A stretch of DNA of 64,000 bases from Amycolatopsis viridis (GCF_011758765.1 NZ_JAANOU010000001.1:1798001-1862000); one strand, 5' to 3'. Shown: positions 9,020-17,820, numbered from the stretch's first letter. Made by a program: numbers and translations. The notes: a model not told the origin generated them from the sequence alone.

Positions 9020-9361
9020 GTGGTCGAGGTGGGTCTGTTCGACGGTCTGAAGCGCCGGCGCGGTGCCGGGAAGGCAGGCACGCTGCGCCGCGCCACCGAC
9101 GCGGACCTGCGCCACCTGACGGCCTGGGCGGACGCGCGGCGCGGCGTCGAGGCCTACGTCGAGCCCCGCACGACCGTCACCGAGACCACGGTCGTCCTCA
9201 TCGCGCACGACGGCGAATGGACCAGGCGGCGGATCGGCAGCCTCGGCGCCGCCCAGCAGTTCGGCCGCAAGCACGCCATCCCGGTCTACGAGGTCGCGAA
9301 AGTCGGTTACCCCACGCGCATGCGTGAGTACACCCAGCGGCGGAAGCGCGCGCAGAGCTGA
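9020..9361 (+). CDS. Conserved hypothetical protein (113 aa)
   Basis: Small basic soluble protein starting MVEVGLFDGLKRRRGAGKAG, with a compact domain around residues 25-105 (HLTAWADARRGVEAYVEPRT, then IGSLGAAQQFGRKHAIPVYE). It looks like a family common in actinobacteria between lpd and pepA, but I know no function. It is sometimes labelled oxidoreductase without evidence. GTG 9020 has GGAG about 6 nt upstream; GTG 9029 is an alternative. It ends in a strong hairpin shared with pepA. Confidence 0.7.
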   Translation: MVEVGLFDGLKRRRGAGKAGTLRRATDADLRHLTAWADARRGVEAYVEPRTTVTETTVVLIAHDGEWTRRRIGSLGAAQQFGRKHAIPVYEVAKVGYPTRMREYTQRRKRAQS

Positions 9362-9365
9362 TCCG

Positions 9366-9405
9366 GCCGTCCGGGTGGCGCCGCGCGCGGCGCCACCCGG
9401 ACGGC
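9366..9405. terminator. Bidirectional terminator between the 113-aa gene and pepA
   Basis: Perfect 17-bp stem (9366-9382 with 9389-9405) and a GCGCGC loop between two convergent genes. Confidence 0.8.
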
Positions 9406-9415
9406 GGGGTGCTCG

Positions 9416-10921
9416 TCAGCCCTGGTCGGCGATGTCCGCGAGCACCGCGGCGATCGTCCGGACCGGGACGCCCGTGCCGCCCTTGCCGGTGTAGCCCCAC
9501 GGCGCGCCGGTGTTGAACGCCGGGCCGGCGATGTCGATGTGCGCCCACGGCAGGCCCTCGGCGACGAACTCGCGCAGGAAGATCCCCGCGGCGAGCATGC
9601 CGCCCCACCGGTGCCCGGTCACGTTCGCCAGGTCGGCCAGCCGCGAGTCCAGGTCGCCGCGCAGCTCCTCGGGCAGCGGCATCGGCCAGCCGCCCTCACC
9701 GGTGGCCTGCGCGATCGCCGCCACCCGGTCGCGGAACTCGTCGGAGCCCATGATCCCGGCGGTGCGGTTGCCGAGCGCGACCATCTGCGCGCCGGTCAGC
9801 GTCGAGGTTTCGATCAGGTAGTCCGGGTCGTCCTCGGCCGCGCGCACCATCGCGTCGGCCAGCACCAGACGGCCCTCGGCGTCGGTGTTGAGGACCTCCA
9901 CGGTCTTGCCGCCGTACATGCGCAGCACGTCGCCGGGGCGGTAGGAGGTGCCCGACGGCAGGTTCTCCGCGAGCGGGATGCTGGCGGTGACCTCGAGCGG
10001 GTACTTCAACCGGGCCGCGAGCACGACCGAGGCGAGCACCGCGGCGGCCCCGGACATGTCCGAGGTCATGTGGTCCATGTTCGCGGCCGGCTTGATCGAG
10101 ATGCCGCCCGAGTCGAACGTGATGCCCTTGCCGACGAGCGCGACCTTCTTGGCCGCCTTCGGGCCCCGGTAGGACACCCGCACCAGCCGCGGCGGGCGGG
10201 ACGACCCGCCGCCGACACCGAGGATGCCGCCGAAGCCCTTGCGCTTGAGCTGCTTTTCGTCGAGCACCTCGAACTCGAGGTCCTCGGCTTCGGCCAGCTT
10301 GCGGGCCCGCTCCGCGAAGGACGCCGGGTACAGGTCGTTCGGCGGGGTGTTGATCAGGTCGCGGGCGATGGTGACGGCATCCGCGATCGCGGTCGCGGCC
10401 TTCAGCGTCGCGGTGTGCGCCCGCTTGGTGCCTGCCTGCGGCGTGGTGAAGTCGGCGGCCGCCAGCGGCGCCTCGCCCGGCTCGGACTTGTACTCGGTGA
10501 ACCGGTAGGCGCCCAGCGCGGTGCCTTCGACCGCGGCCTGCAGGTCCACAGCGGACAGTGTGACGACTGCGCGCGCCGTGCCGGCGAGCGCGCGGCCGGC
10601 GGCACCGGCGGCGCGGCGCACCTGCTCGGCGGTCACGGTGCCGTCCTCGGCCGCCCGGCCCAGGCCCACCGCGAGCACGACCGCGGCGGGCAGCTTGCCC
10701 AGCGTGGGCAGCTTCACGATCTCCTCGGCCTTGCCGGTGGCGCCGACGGTGGCCAGCACGTCGGCCAGCGTCCCGTCGAAGGCCGCGTCGACGGCCTCGG
10801 CGCCGGGCGCCAGGGTCACCGCCTTGCCGCCCTGCAGCGTCCCGACCACCACGACCTCGGCGCGGCTCTTACCGAGCGCGGCGCCGGTGTTCTCGATCAG
10901 GGCAAACTTCGGCACGGTCAC
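9416..10921 (-). CDS. pepA: Leucyl aminopeptidase (M17)
   Basis: 501 aa. A cytosolic di-metal aminopeptidase that removes N-terminal residues. The metal and catalytic motifs are [14 protein letters not shown] (near 255), [10 protein letters not shown] (near 275) and the M17 signature [13 protein letters not shown] (near 335). The N-terminal domain (1-160) is variable, as usual. GTG 10921 is preferred because GAGGAG lies 6 nt upstream; an ATG six codons earlier is less well placed. It occupies the same position next to the lipoamide genes as in mycobacteria. Confidence 0.93.
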   Translation of the reverse strand: MTVPKFALIENTGAALGKSRAEVVVVGTLQGGKAVTLAPGAEAVDAAFDGTLADVLATVGATGKAEEIVKLPTLGKLPAAVVLAVGLGRAAEDGTVTAEQVRRAAGAAGRALAGTARAVVTLSAVDLQAAVEGTALGAYRFTEYKSEPGEAPLAAADFTTPQAGTKRAHTATLKAATAIADAVTIARDLINTPPNDLYPASFAERARKLAEAEDLEFEVLDEKQLKRKGFGGILGVGGGSSRPPRLVRVSYRGPKAAKKVALVGKGITFDSGGISIKPAANMDHMTSDMSGAAAVLASVVLAARLKYPLEVTASIPLAENLPSGTSYRPGDVLRMYGGKTVEVLNTDAEGRLVLADAMVRAAEDDPDYLIETSTLTGAQMVALGNRTAGIMGSDEFRDRVAAIAQATGEGGWPMPLPEELRGDLDSRLADLANVTGHRWGGMLAAGIFLREFVAEGLPWAHIDIAGPAFNTGAPWGYTGKGGTGVPVRTIAAVLADIADQG

Positions 10922-11020
10922 TTGTGGCTCCTCGCGCATCTGTCGACGGTCGTGCCGGGTCGGCTACCCGGCGAGGTCGTGAGCCATGCTAATGAGGACG
11001 GAGCCCGGTGGGAGAGGCAG

Positions 11021-11998
11021 GTGGTGGGCGTGCGGCTGGCGGCGGGACTGCTGATCGCGCTGGCCGTGGGCGCCCGGGCGGGCGGCTGGTGGCTGCTCGG
11101 TGGCGCCGTGGTGGCGGCCCTGCTGGCGTGGTGCGTGCCGGAGGGACCCGTGGTCAGGGCGAACCCGGCCCGGCTGCTGTCCGCGGCGGGTCTGGTGTCG
11201 CGGCTGGCGCTGGTGCCGTTGTGCGCCTCGGTGTTCGCCGCCTACCTCGTCCCGGGGCAGCGGTGGGCCGCCGCGGTCTGCGCCCTGGTCGTGACCGCCG
11301 CGGGCGCCGCCGGGCTGCGGCTCGCGCGGTACGCGCGGGCGTGGCTGCTCGGCGTCCTCCTGGTGGCGGCTGCCGGGTTCGTGGCGTTGTGCTTCGCGAT
11401 CGAGCCGGCCCAGCCGGTCACCGCGCCGCGGTTCACGACCGGCGGGCTGCTGGCGTCCGCCGCGGTGCTGTTCCCGTTGCTGCCCCGGCGGAAACCGGCG
11501 TGGCTCGCGGGCTCGGTGATCGCCGTGCTGGCGGTCGCCGCGGGCGCGCTGTACCAGCTCGGCCCGGTGCGGCTGGCGTTGTCCGGGGTGCCGGTGCGCG
11601 ACGCGCTCGCCGCGGTGGACGGTCAGGCACTCGATCCGCTGCTCGCCGGGGTGGTCGTGCTGTCCACTGTGCCCGCTGCGGTGCTCGCGATCGGGGGTGT
11701 GCGGGAGGAACTCGCGTGGCGGTGGGCGTCCGTCCCCTGTGGACTGATCGCGGCGGCGGCCGCGGCGCTGCTGGATCCGGAGCAGGCGCTGCTGCTCGCC
11801 GCGGCGGCCGCCCTGGCCGAGGTACTGGTGACCGCGGTGCTGTCGATGACCACCGGGATCACCGCGCGGGCGGTGATCACCGCGGTACTGGCCGTGACAC
11901 TGCTGGCCTGGCTGCCGCCGTTCGCTCTGCTCGGTACGGTCGTGGCGGTCGCGGCCGCCACCGCGGTCACGCGACGGTCAGGAACGCCAGCAGGGTGA
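11021..11998 (+). CDS. Multi-pass integral membrane protein, unknown function
   Basis: About 325 aa, almost entirely hydrophobic, with around nine or ten predicted membrane helices starting near residue 5 and rich in Ala, Leu, Val and Gly. No transporter signature or conserved charged motif is recognised. GTG 11021, 11024 or 11030 could start it; GGAGAGG at about 11011 favours 11021 or 11024. Its 3' end overlaps the convergent small membrane-protein gene by 32 bp. Divergent from pepA. It may match the poorly characterised membrane protein found near cobT/ilvE in mycobacteria, but that is a positional guess. Confidence 0.7.
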   Translation: MVGVRLAAGLLIALAVGARAGGWWLLGGAVVAALLAWCVPEGPVVRANPARLLSAAGLVSRLALVPLCASVFAAYLVPGQRWAAAVCALVVTAAGAAGLRLARYARAWLLGVLLVAAAGFVALCFAIEPAQPVTAPRFTTGGLLASAAVLFPLLPRRKPAWLAGSVIAVLAVAAGALYQLGPVRLALSGVPVRDALAAVDGQALDPLLAGVVVLSTVPAAVLAIGGVREELAWRWASVPCGLIAAAAAALLDPEQALLLAAAAALAEVLVTAVLSMTTGITARAVITAVLAVTLLAWLPPFALLGTVVAVAAATAVTRRSGTPAG

Positions 11999-12275
11999 TG
12001 ACGGCGGTCACCACCGCGAGGATCACCACCGACTTGACCGGCAGGTCGCGCGGGAAGGCGCGCTTGTCGTGGATGCTGCGCCACCACACCACACCGAAGA
12101 TCGCGGCGACCAGGCCGATGATCCCGCCGAACACGCCGAGCAGCGCGTAGCCGAGCAGCATCAGCTCCCCGGCGGCGAAGGTGAGCAGGACGGCCGTGAT
12201 GAAGGTGCGGACGTCGGAGGCGGGGCCCGCGGACACCGAGTTGTCGGTCGCGCGTCGCGGCAGGTTGGCGGTCAC
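11967..12275 (-). CDS. Small two- to three-helix membrane protein
   Basis: About 102 aa: a hydrophilic N-terminus of some 28 residues, then hydrophobic stretches ([23 protein letters not shown], followed by [14 protein letters not shown]), a short basic loop ([14 protein letters not shown]) and a C-terminal helix ([17 protein letters not shown], about 17 residues). GTG 12275 is the likely start, because in-frame sequence further upstream would run over the divergent ilvE start. Its last 32 bp overlap the opposite-strand membrane gene. No family is recognised. Confidence 0.6.
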   Translation of the reverse strand: MTANLPRRATDNSVSAGPASDVRTFITAVLLTFAAGELMLLGYALLGVFGGIIGLVAAIFGVVWWRSIHDKRAFPRDLPVKSVVILAVVTAVITLLAFLTVA

Positions 12276-12323
12276 CGGGACATGGTAAGTGAGTCGGCGA
12301 TTCTCGGAAGTCCAACTAACCGC

Positions 12324-12329
12324 TATTCT
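12324..12329 (+). promoter_or_regulatory. Predicted -10 hexamer of ilvE
   Basis: TATTCT, 6 nt before ATG 12336; no Shine-Dalgarno follows, so the message is probably leaderless. Confidence 0.55.
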
Positions 12330-12335
12330 GGGCCG

Positions 12336-13439
12336 ATGACGACCACGATGCCCTTCACCCGTACCCCGCACCCGTCACCCGCTTCGGCGGAGCGTGTAGC
12401 CGAGGTACTGGCGAAGCCCGGCTTCGGAACGGTCTTCACCGATCACATGGTCTCGATCCGCTACAGCAAGGACCGCGGCTGGTACGACGCCGGCGTCGGC
12501 CCGTACGAGCCGATCACGCTGGACCCGGCCACCTCGGTGCTGCACTACGCGCAGGCGATCTTCGAGGGCCTGAAGGCCTACCGGCAGCCGGACGGGTCGA
12601 TCGCGACCTTCCGCCCGGAGGCCAACGCGGCCCGCTTCCGCCGGTCGGCGGTGCGGCTGGCCATGCCGGAGCTGCCCGACGAGCTGTTCCTCGGCTCGCT
12701 GCAGGAGTTCCTCGCGGTCGACGGCCGCTGGGTGCCCAGCCGGCAGGGCGACTCGCTGTACATCCGCCCGTTCATGATCTCCACCTCGGTGGGGCTGGGC
12801 GTGAACTCGCCGGCCAACGACTACCGGTACCTGTTGATCGCGTCGCCGGCCGGTTCGTACTTCGCCGGCGGGGTCAAGCCGGTGAGCGTGTGGCTGTCCA
12901 CCGAGTACGTGCGGGCGGCGCCGGGCGGCACCGGTGCGGCGAAGTTCGCGGGCAACTACGCGGCGTCCTTCGTGGCGCAGGCGCAGGCCGTCGAGCAGGG
13001 CTGCGACCAGGTGGTGTGGCTCGACGCGGTGGAGCGCCGCTACGTCGAGGAGATGGGCGGCATGAACCTGTTCTTCGTGTTCGGCTCGGGCTCCGACGCC
13101 CGCGTCGTCACGCCGGAACTGACCGGTTCGCTGCTGGCCGGTGTCACGCGTGACTCGCTGCTCCAGCTGGCCGCCGACCGCGGCCTGCCGGTCGAGGAGC
13201 GCCGGATCTCCACCGAGGAGTGGGAGAAGGCGGCGGCCTCGGGTGAGCTGACCGAGGTGTTCGCGTGCGGCACCGCGGCGGTCATCACGCCGGTCGGCCG
13301 GGTCAAGTACGCGGGCGGCGAGTTCACCATCGCCGGCGGCGAGCCCGGTGAGGTGACGATGCAGCTGCGGGCCGAGCTGACCGGCATCCAGGAGGGCACC
13401 CGCCCCGACCGGCACGGCTGGATGCGCAAGATGGCCTGA
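12336..13439 (+). CDS. ilvE: Branched-chain amino acid aminotransferase
   Basis: 367 aa, PLP fold-type IV. Catalyses the last step of Leu, Ile and Val synthesis and the first step of their breakdown. Diagnostic stretches are [15 protein letters not shown] near residue 70, [16 protein letters not shown] near 200 (containing the PLP lysine), [13 protein letters not shown] near 240 and the phosphate-binding [10 protein letters not shown] near 320. ATG 12336 is 6 nt after TATTCT, supporting that start. The gene is isolated and is followed by a strong terminator. Confidence 0.95.
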   Translation: MTTTMPFTRTPHPSPASAERVAEVLAKPGFGTVFTDHMVSIRYSKDRGWYDAGVGPYEPITLDPATSVLHYAQAIFEGLKAYRQPDGSIATFRPEANAARFRRSAVRLAMPELPDELFLGSLQEFLAVDGRWVPSRQGDSLYIRPFMISTSVGLGVNSPANDYRYLLIASPAGSYFAGGVKPVSVWLSTEYVRAAPGGTGAAKFAGNYAASFVAQAQAVEQGCDQVVWLDAVERRYVEEMGGMNLFFVFGSGSDARVVTPELTGSLLAGVTRDSLLQLAADRGLPVEERRISTEEWEKAAASGELTEVFACGTAAVITPVGRVKYAGGEFTIAGGEPGEVTMQLRAELTGIQEGTRPDRHGWMRKMA

Positions 13440-13457
13440 TCCACCTCCGACGAGCAA

Positions 13458-13490
13458 GGCCCCCGCACCGGTGTTCCCGGTGCGGGGGCC
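13458..13490. terminator. Terminator between ilvE and the TipA-type merR
   Basis: 14-bp perfect GC-rich stem (13458-13471 with 13477-13490), 5-nt loop, between convergent genes. Confidence 0.8.
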
Positions 13491-13498
13491 GCTGTTCG

Positions 13499-14215
13499 TC
13501 AGCCCTGGGTCGCCCGCCGGATGAAGTCGACCTGCTCCGGCGACGGACCACCGTGCTGGTGCTGGATCTCGGCCGAGTTCTCGGCCTGCATCCGGTACAG
13601 CGAGTCCCGCAGGCCGGGGTCGCCGCCGTGGAACGCCTCCAGCAGCGACATCCACTCGCGGCCGAGTTCCCGGCCCTCCGCCGACGCCGGGTCGGTCCCG
13701 GTCTCGACGGCGCGCTGCACGCGCGGGATCAGGTCCTGCCACTTCCGCTGGACGTCCTCCTGGTCGCCGAGCCGCGAGCGGCGTTCCGCCAGCTCCGCCA
13801 GCTGTGTTTCGCTGAAGTACTGCCGCACCGTCTCGTTCACGGTGGTCACCTCCCTGATCAGAGCCAGGAAGTCGGTGACGCCGGCCTGCTCGCCGAGGGT
13901 CGAGAGCATGGTGGTGAGGTGCGCATGCAGGGTGCGCATCGCCACCAGCTGCCGGTCCAGGTGCTCCCGGTGCCGTTCGAGGAGTTCACCGAGACCGGAC
14001 GTGCCCGCCAGTGCGGCGCCGATGTCCTCGAGCGGCAGGCCCAGCTGCCGCAGGGCCAGCACCTCGTACAACCGCCGGACGTCGGGCTCGTCGTAGAGCC
14101 GGTGCCCCGAGTACGTGCGCCCGGACGGACGCACGAGCCCCACGTGGTCGTAGTGGTGCAGGGTCCGCACCGTGAGCCCGGTGGCTTTCGCCAGCTCGCC
14201 GACCTTGTACAGCAT
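13499..14215 (-). CDS. MerR-family regulator with TipAS ligand-binding domain
   Basis: 238 aa. The MerR winged helix occupies about 1-70 (YKVGELAKATGLTVRTLHHY, SGHRLYDEPDVRRLYEV), then a coiled dimerisation helix to about 110. The C-terminal TipAS fold (about 125-235: YFSETQLAELAERRSRL, EWMSLLEAFHGGDPG) binds thiopeptides and other drugs in TipA. ATG 14215 gives a standard MerR N-terminus; an in-frame GTG lies three codons upstream. The promoter has the 19-bp spacer typical of MerR-activated genes with a dyad inside it, indicating autoactivation. No efflux or resistance gene is adjacent, so the wider regulon is unknown. Confidence 0.9.
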   Translation of the reverse strand: MLYKVGELAKATGLTVRTLHHYDHVGLVRPSGRTYSGHRLYDEPDVRRLYEVLALRQLGLPLEDIGAALAGTSGLGELLERHREHLDRQLVAMRTLHAHLTTMLSTLGEQAGVTDFLALIREVTTVNETVRQYFSETQLAELAERRSRLGDQEDVQRKWQDLIPRVQRAVETGTDPASAEGRELGREWMSLLEAFHGGDPGLRDSLYRMQAENSAEIQHQHGGPSPEQVDFIRRATQG

Positions 14216-14259
14216 GCCGTTCACCCACTTCCACCTGCGCTTGTGCGCCGGTGTGCACG

Positions 14260-14290
14260 ACGCTAAGACCTGACGTGACGTGAGGTTCAA
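14260..14290 (-). promoter_or_regulatory. MerR-type promoter with 19-bp spacer and operator dyad
   Basis: On the minus strand TTGAAC (14285-14290) and TAGCGT (14260-14265) are separated by exactly 19 bp. The dyad at 14268-14286, ACCTCACGTCACGTCAGGT, is symmetric except at three C positions. This is the arrangement that MerR/TipA proteins untwist to activate. The -35 overlaps the cobT stop. Confidence 0.7.
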
Positions 14291-15330
14291 GCGTTCGGCG
14301 GGGTGACCGCGGCCTCGTCGTGGGTGGGCAGGTCGGTCAGCAGCCGGGCGGCCGTGACGACCAGCGGGAGCGCCGTGGCGGCGCCGGTGCCGTCGCCGAG
14401 CCGGATGCCGAGGTCGACGATCGGTTTCAGGTCGAGGTGCTCCAGCACCATGCTGTGCGCCGGTTCGGCGTCCGCGTGCGCGGCCTGCCACCACGCGCGC
14501 GCCCCCGGCGCCAGCTCCTCGGCGACCAGCGCGGCGGCGCCCACGACCAGCCCGTCCAGCAGCACCGGGGTGCGCCGCACCGCGGCTTGCGCGAGGAACC
14601 CGGCGAGTGCGGCCAGGTCCGCTCCGCCGGCCGTGCGCAGCAGCGCGACCGGATCGGGCAGCACCGCGCGTGCCCGCCGCAGCGCGTCCCGGACCGCGGT
14701 GGCCTTGCGCATCCAGGCGTGGTCGTCGATGCCGGAACCGCGGCCCACCACGGCGACCGGTTCGGCGCCGGTGAGCGCCGCGACCAGTACGGCGGCGGGG
14801 GTGGTCGCCCCGACGCCGATGCTGCCCGCGACCAGCAGGTCCGTGCCCTCGTCCACCTCGGCGTCGGCGATCGCCATCCCGGCGCGCAGGGCGGCGTGCA
14901 CCTCGTCGCCGGTGAGGGCGTCCTCGACGTCGATCGACCCGGACCCGGCCCGGACCTTGAACTCGGCCACCGGCGTCTCCCCGTGCACCGAGAGATCGAC
15001 CACGCGCAGCCCGGCACCGGCCACCGCGGCCGCCACGGCCACCGGGCCGGAACCCTTGAGCAGGGCGTGCACCAGCTGCGTGGTCACCTCGGGCCGGTAG
15101 GCGGAGACGCCCTTCGCGGCGATCCCGTGGTCCCCGGCGAACACCACGATCCGCGGCCGCTGGAACCGGCGCGGCGGCACCGCGCCCTGGCAGGCCGCGA
15201 CCCACGCACCGAGAGCCTCCAGCTCACCCAGCGACGCGACCGGCTTGAGCAGCTCGGCGTGCCGGCGCAGCGCCTCGGCGCGGGCGGGCTCGTCGGGATG
15301 GGGGACTCCGGCAAACGACACGTCGGTCAC
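14287..15330 (-). CDS. cobT: Nicotinate-nucleotide-dimethylbenzimidazole phosphoribosyltransferase
   Basis: 347 aa. Makes alpha-ribazole phosphate for the lower ligand of cobalamin. [20 protein letters not shown] near residue 60, [14 protein letters not shown] near 170, and the C-terminal [15 protein letters not shown] near 315 identify the family. Usual family members, as I remember them, have LGEG at the last motif, where the Glu is the proposed catalytic base; here it is Asp. The cobS and cobU genes often found next to cobT are absent from the window. GTG 15330 follows TAGGTT by 6 nt, so it is probably leaderless. Confidence 0.93.
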   Translation of the reverse strand: MTDVSFAGVPHPDEPARAEALRRHAELLKPVASLGELEALGAWVAACQGAVPPRRFQRPRIVVFAGDHGIAAKGVSAYRPEVTTQLVHALLKGSGPVAVAAAVAGAGLRVVDLSVHGETPVAEFKVRAGSGSIDVEDALTGDEVHAALRAGMAIADAEVDEGTDLLVAGSIGVGATTPAAVLVAALTGAEPVAVVGRGSGIDDHAWMRKATAVRDALRRARAVLPDPVALLRTAGGADLAALAGFLAQAAVRRTPVLLDGLVVGAAALVAEELAPGARAWWQAAHADAEPAHSMVLEHLDLKPIVDLGIRLGDGTGAATALPLVVTAARLLTDLPTHDEAAVTPPNA

Positions 15331-15336
15331 GCCGTC

Positions 15337-15342
15337 AACCTA
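15337..15342 (-). promoter_or_regulatory. Predicted -10 hexamer of cobT
   Basis: TAGGTT on the minus strand, 6 nt before GTG 15330 and in the 15-bp gap after the aldo/keto reductase stop, so cobT can be transcribed independently. Confidence 0.5.
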
Positions 15343-15345
15343 TCG

Positions 15346-16335
15346 TCAGCCCGCGCGGGCGGTGAGGCGTGGATCGTCCTCCACCACGCCCAGCAGCACC
15401 GAGTCGATCTCGGTGAGCAGATCGGTGTCCAGCCGCACCCCGGCCGCCTTGACGTTCTCGTGCACCTGCTCCGGGCGGGAGGCGCCGATGATCGCGGACG
15501 AGACGTTCGGGTTCTGCAGCACCCACGCGACCGCGAGCTGCGCCAGCGTCAGCCCGGCCTGCGCGGCCAGCGGCTCCAGCCGGGCCACCCGCTCGAGCAC
15601 TTCGTCGCGGAGGAACCGCTGCACGAACCGCGAGCCGGTCTCGTCGGTGGCGCGCGAGCCGGCCGGCGGCGGCTGGCCCGGCTGGTACTTGCCGGTCAGC
15701 ACGCCCTGCGCGATCGGCGACCACACGATCTGGCTGAGACCCTCCCGCTCGCTCGCGGGCACGACCTGCGGCTCGATGACCCGCCACAGCATGTTGTACT
15801 GCGGCTGGTTGGACACGAACGGGATGCGCAGCTCCCGGGCGAGCGCCGCACCGCGGGTGATCTCCTCGGCGGTCCACTCGGAGACACCGATGTAGTGCAC
15901 CTTGCCCTGGTGGACCAGGTCGGCGAACGCGGTGAACGTCTCCTCCAGCGGCACCGACGGGTCGAACCGGTGCGCCTGGTACAGGTCGATGTGGTCGGTC
16001 TGCAGGCGCTTCAGCGACGCGTGGCAGGACTCCATGATGTGCTTGCGGCCGAGTCCGCGGTCGTTCGGACCGCCCGGGCCGGTCGGCCAGAACACCTTGG
16101 TGCAGATCTCCAGGCTCTCCCGGCGCTGACCGGCCAGGCCACGGCCGAGCACCGACTCGGCGGCGGTGTTGGCGTAGACGTCGGCGGTGTCGAAGGTGGT
16201 GATGCCGGCGTCCAGCGCGGCCCTGATGCACGCCTGGGCCTGCTCCTCCTCGATCTGGGAGCCGTGCGTGAGCCAGTTGCCGTAGGCGATCTCACTGACG
16301 GTCAGGCCACTGCGGCCGAGACGGCGAAATTCCAT
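15346..16335 (-). CDS. Aldo/keto reductase
   Basis: 329 aa, (beta/alpha)8 NADPH-dependent reductase of the voltage-gated potassium channel beta-subunit-like/YghZ branch. The active-site residues appear as FDTADVY (Asp and Tyr, near 49-55), a Lys in CTKVFW near 84 and His in YQAHRFD near 125. The NADP-binding end includes SSAIIGASRPEQV near 292. Substrate unknown. ATG 16335 sits 7 nt after TAGGCT without a Shine-Dalgarno. It is on the same strand as cobT but probably a separate transcript. Confidence 0.9.
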   Translation of the reverse strand: MEFRRLGRSGLTVSEIAYGNWLTHGSQIEEEQAQACIRAALDAGITTFDTADVYANTAAESVLGRGLAGQRRESLEICTKVFWPTGPGGPNDRGLGRKHIMESCHASLKRLQTDHIDLYQAHRFDPSVPLEETFTAFADLVHQGKVHYIGVSEWTAEEITRGAALARELRIPFVSNQPQYNMLWRVIEPQVVPASEREGLSQIVWSPIAQGVLTGKYQPGQPPPAGSRATDETGSRFVQRFLRDEVLERVARLEPLAAQAGLTLAQLAVAWVLQNPNVSSAIIGASRPEQVHENVKAAGVRLDTDLLTEIDSVLLGVVEDDPRLTARAG

Positions 16336-16342
16336 GGCGGCG

Positions 16343-16348
16343 AGCCTA
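16343..16348 (-). promoter_or_regulatory. Predicted -10 hexamer of the aldo/keto reductase gene
   Basis: TAGGCT on the minus strand, 7 nt before ATG 16335; leaderless-type geometry. Confidence 0.5.
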
Positions 16349-16392
16349 CGCCGAACTGGTTCGCCTTGCTAACGACCTGGGGCGGCTCCAGG

Positions 16393-17049
16393 TCAGGAGA
16401 CGGTTTCGCCGACCTTGACCCGCGGCTTCGGCATCCGCAGCTTGCGGATCTGGCTGGCGCGGACGAACGCGTACCAGCCGATCGAGCGGCCGCTGACGGT
16501 CTCCTTCGGGAACTTCTGCCGGACCAGCCGGGTGATGCGGCGGCCGTTGAAGTAGCCCTCCACGGCCATCACGACGAGGGCGACCATGCACAGCAGCGTC
16601 ACGTACTGCTGGATCACCGGAACCGGCACCAGCAGCACGATGAACACCAGGATCGCCAGCGGCATGAACGCGCCCAGGAAGTGGCGGCGCGAGTCCACCA
16701 GGTCCCGCACGTACGCCTTGACCGGGCCCTTGTCCCGCGGCAGCAGGTAGCGGTCGTCACCGGCGGCCATCCGCTCCTGGCGCTCCTTGGCGAGCCGGCG
16801 GCGCTCTTCCTTGCTCGCCGGGTTCGCCTTGCGGAGCTCGCGGTTGCGCTTCATCGCCTCCCGCATCGTGCGCGGCGGGGGAGCGACGGGGCCGCGGCGC
16901 TTGCCCTCGGCCTCCTTGCGCTTGGGCGTCGGCCTGCCCTTGCTCGGGGTGTAGCCCCGGGTGTGAGATTCGACGCTTTCGGCCACCTCGGCCGCCTCGA
17001 TCTCGGGGCTGTCTGCGGTGGTCGTGCTGCTACGACGAAGAAACCTCAC
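16393..17049 (-). CDS. DUF3043 membrane protein
   Basis: 218 aa. The basic, Lys/Arg-rich N-terminal half (about 35-105, including GRPTPKRKEAEGKRRGPVAP) is followed by two membrane helices (about 128-175: AFMPLAILVFIVLLVPVPVI, then LLCMVALVVMAVEGYF) and a basic tail. This matches DUF3043, found across actinobacteria beside the HesB-like gene (Rv2206 position in M. tuberculosis). Function unknown. GTG 17049 follows TAAGCT by 6 nt. Confidence 0.85.
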   Translation of the reverse strand: MRFLRRSSTTTADSPEIEAAEVAESVESHTRGYTPSKGRPTPKRKEAEGKRRGPVAPPPRTMREAMKRNRELRKANPASKEERRRLAKERQERMAAGDDRYLLPRDKGPVKAYVRDLVDSRRHFLGAFMPLAILVFIVLLVPVPVIQQYVTLLCMVALVVMAVEGYFNGRRITRLVRQKFPKETVSGRSIGWYAFVRASQIRKLRMPKPRVKVGETVS

Positions 17050-17055
17050 CCGACC

Positions 17056-17061
17056 AGCTTA
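17056..17061 (-). promoter_or_regulatory. Predicted -10 hexamer of the DUF3043 gene
   Basis: TAAGCT on the minus strand, 6 nt before GTG 17049; no Shine-Dalgarno. Confidence 0.5.
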
Positions 17062-17140
17062 TTCCAGACCTCGGCGTCCGTGTTCAACCCCCTCGTCGAT
17101 GTGCCACCATGGAGGCGAGCGCCAAAGCGGGAACCAGCCC

Positions 17141-17166
17141 GGAACAGATCGGGTGTCCCCGGTGTT
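17141..17166 (+). promoter_or_regulatory. SigH/SigR-like promoter upstream of the Fe-S carrier gene
   Basis: GGAAC at 17141-17145 and GTT at 17164-17166 are separated by 18 nt, matching the actinobacterial thiol-oxidative-stress sigma factor pattern (SigH of mycobacteria, SigR of Streptomyces). A transcript would start about 50 nt before the ATG, leaving room for the GAGGGAGAG ribosome site. Confidence 0.45.
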
Positions 17167-17221
17167 CCACCAGGGAGGAGCACCCCCCACCCGGTGCACG
17201 GCAAGACCCCGAGGGAGAGCT

Positions 17222-17596
17222 ATGACTACCGCTGAGCAGACCGGCACGCAGGCCGAAGCTGGCGAGGCCACCCACGGCGTGACCTTGAGCGACGCCGCGG
17301 CCAGCAAGGCCAAGGCCCTGCTGGAGCAGGAAGGCCGCGACGACATGCACCTGCGCATCGCGGTCCAGCCCGGTGGCTGCGCGGGCCTGCGCTACCAGCT
17401 GTTCTTCGACGAGCGCACGCTCGACGGCGACCTGTTCCGCGACTTCGACGGCCTGCGCGTCGCGGTCGACCGGATGAGCGCGCCGTACGTCGAGGGCGCC
17501 GTGATCGACTTCGTCGACACGATCGAGAAGCAGGGCTTCACCATCGAGAACCCGAACGCCACGGGCTCCTGCGCCTGCGGCGACTCGTTCCACTGA
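17222..17596 (+). CDS. A-type iron-sulfur carrier (HesB/IscA/ErpA family)
   Basis: 124 aa. Delivers Fe-S clusters to apo-enzymes. The three conserved cysteines are present: one in QPGGCAGLRYQL near residue 60 and two in the C-terminal SCACGDSF. ATG 17222 has a strong GAGGGAGAG site directly upstream; the first 20 residues are a non-conserved acidic extension. Likely clients in this window are NadA, LipA and possibly the Rieske protein, which is an inference. A SigH/SigR-like promoter lies upstream and a 22-bp hairpin terminates it. Confidence 0.93.
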   Translation: MTTAEQTGTQAEAGEATHGVTLSDAAASKAKALLEQEGRDDMHLRIAVQPGGCAGLRYQLFFDERTLDGDLFRDFDGLRVAVDRMSAPYVEGAVIDFVDTIEKQGFTIENPNATGSCACGDSFH

Positions 17597-17603
17597 GTTA
17601 CGC

Positions 17604-17652
17604 GGACACGACAACGGGCGCCGGTCGAAGACCGGCGCCCGTTGTCGTGTCC
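17604..17652. terminator. Bidirectional 22-bp terminator
   Basis: Perfect 22-bp stem (17604-17625 with 17631-17652), loop CGAAG, between the Fe-S carrier gene and a convergent 53-aa gene. It is the longest perfect stem in the window. Confidence 0.85.
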
Positions 17653-17658
17653 GGGTAA

Positions 17659-17820
17659 CTAGTAGTCCTCCAGCCCGACTACCTGGGCGTGGCAGGCGTC
17701 GTCGACGGCCCAGTCCCCCGGCGCCGGCGGGCGGGGCACCGAGGCGCGTGCCACGCGCAGGTCGGCGGGGATGTCGGCGCAGTCGTCGATCAGCTCGGCG
17801 ATGGTCTCCGGATCGGTCAT
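17659..17820 (-). CDS. Small conserved-looking protein (53 aa)
   Basis: The frame begins MTDPETIAELIDDCADIPAD and ends GDWAVDDACHAQVVGLEDY, acidic, with two cysteines, no membrane segment and typical GC-rich third positions. ATG 17820 is used; a GTG three codons upstream is an alternative. It is flanked by the 22-bp terminator downstream and about 140 bp of intergenic DNA before the divergent kinase gene. No family is recognised; it is called from codon character and context. Confidence 0.5.
   Translation of the reverse strand: MTDPETIAELIDDCADIPADLRVARASVPRPPAPGDWAVDDACHAQVVGLEDY

Noticed and set aside
9539-11998. An 819-codon frame on the plus strand
   Set aside because: The first 490 codons are antisense to pepA; only the membrane-protein part from 11021 is coding-like.
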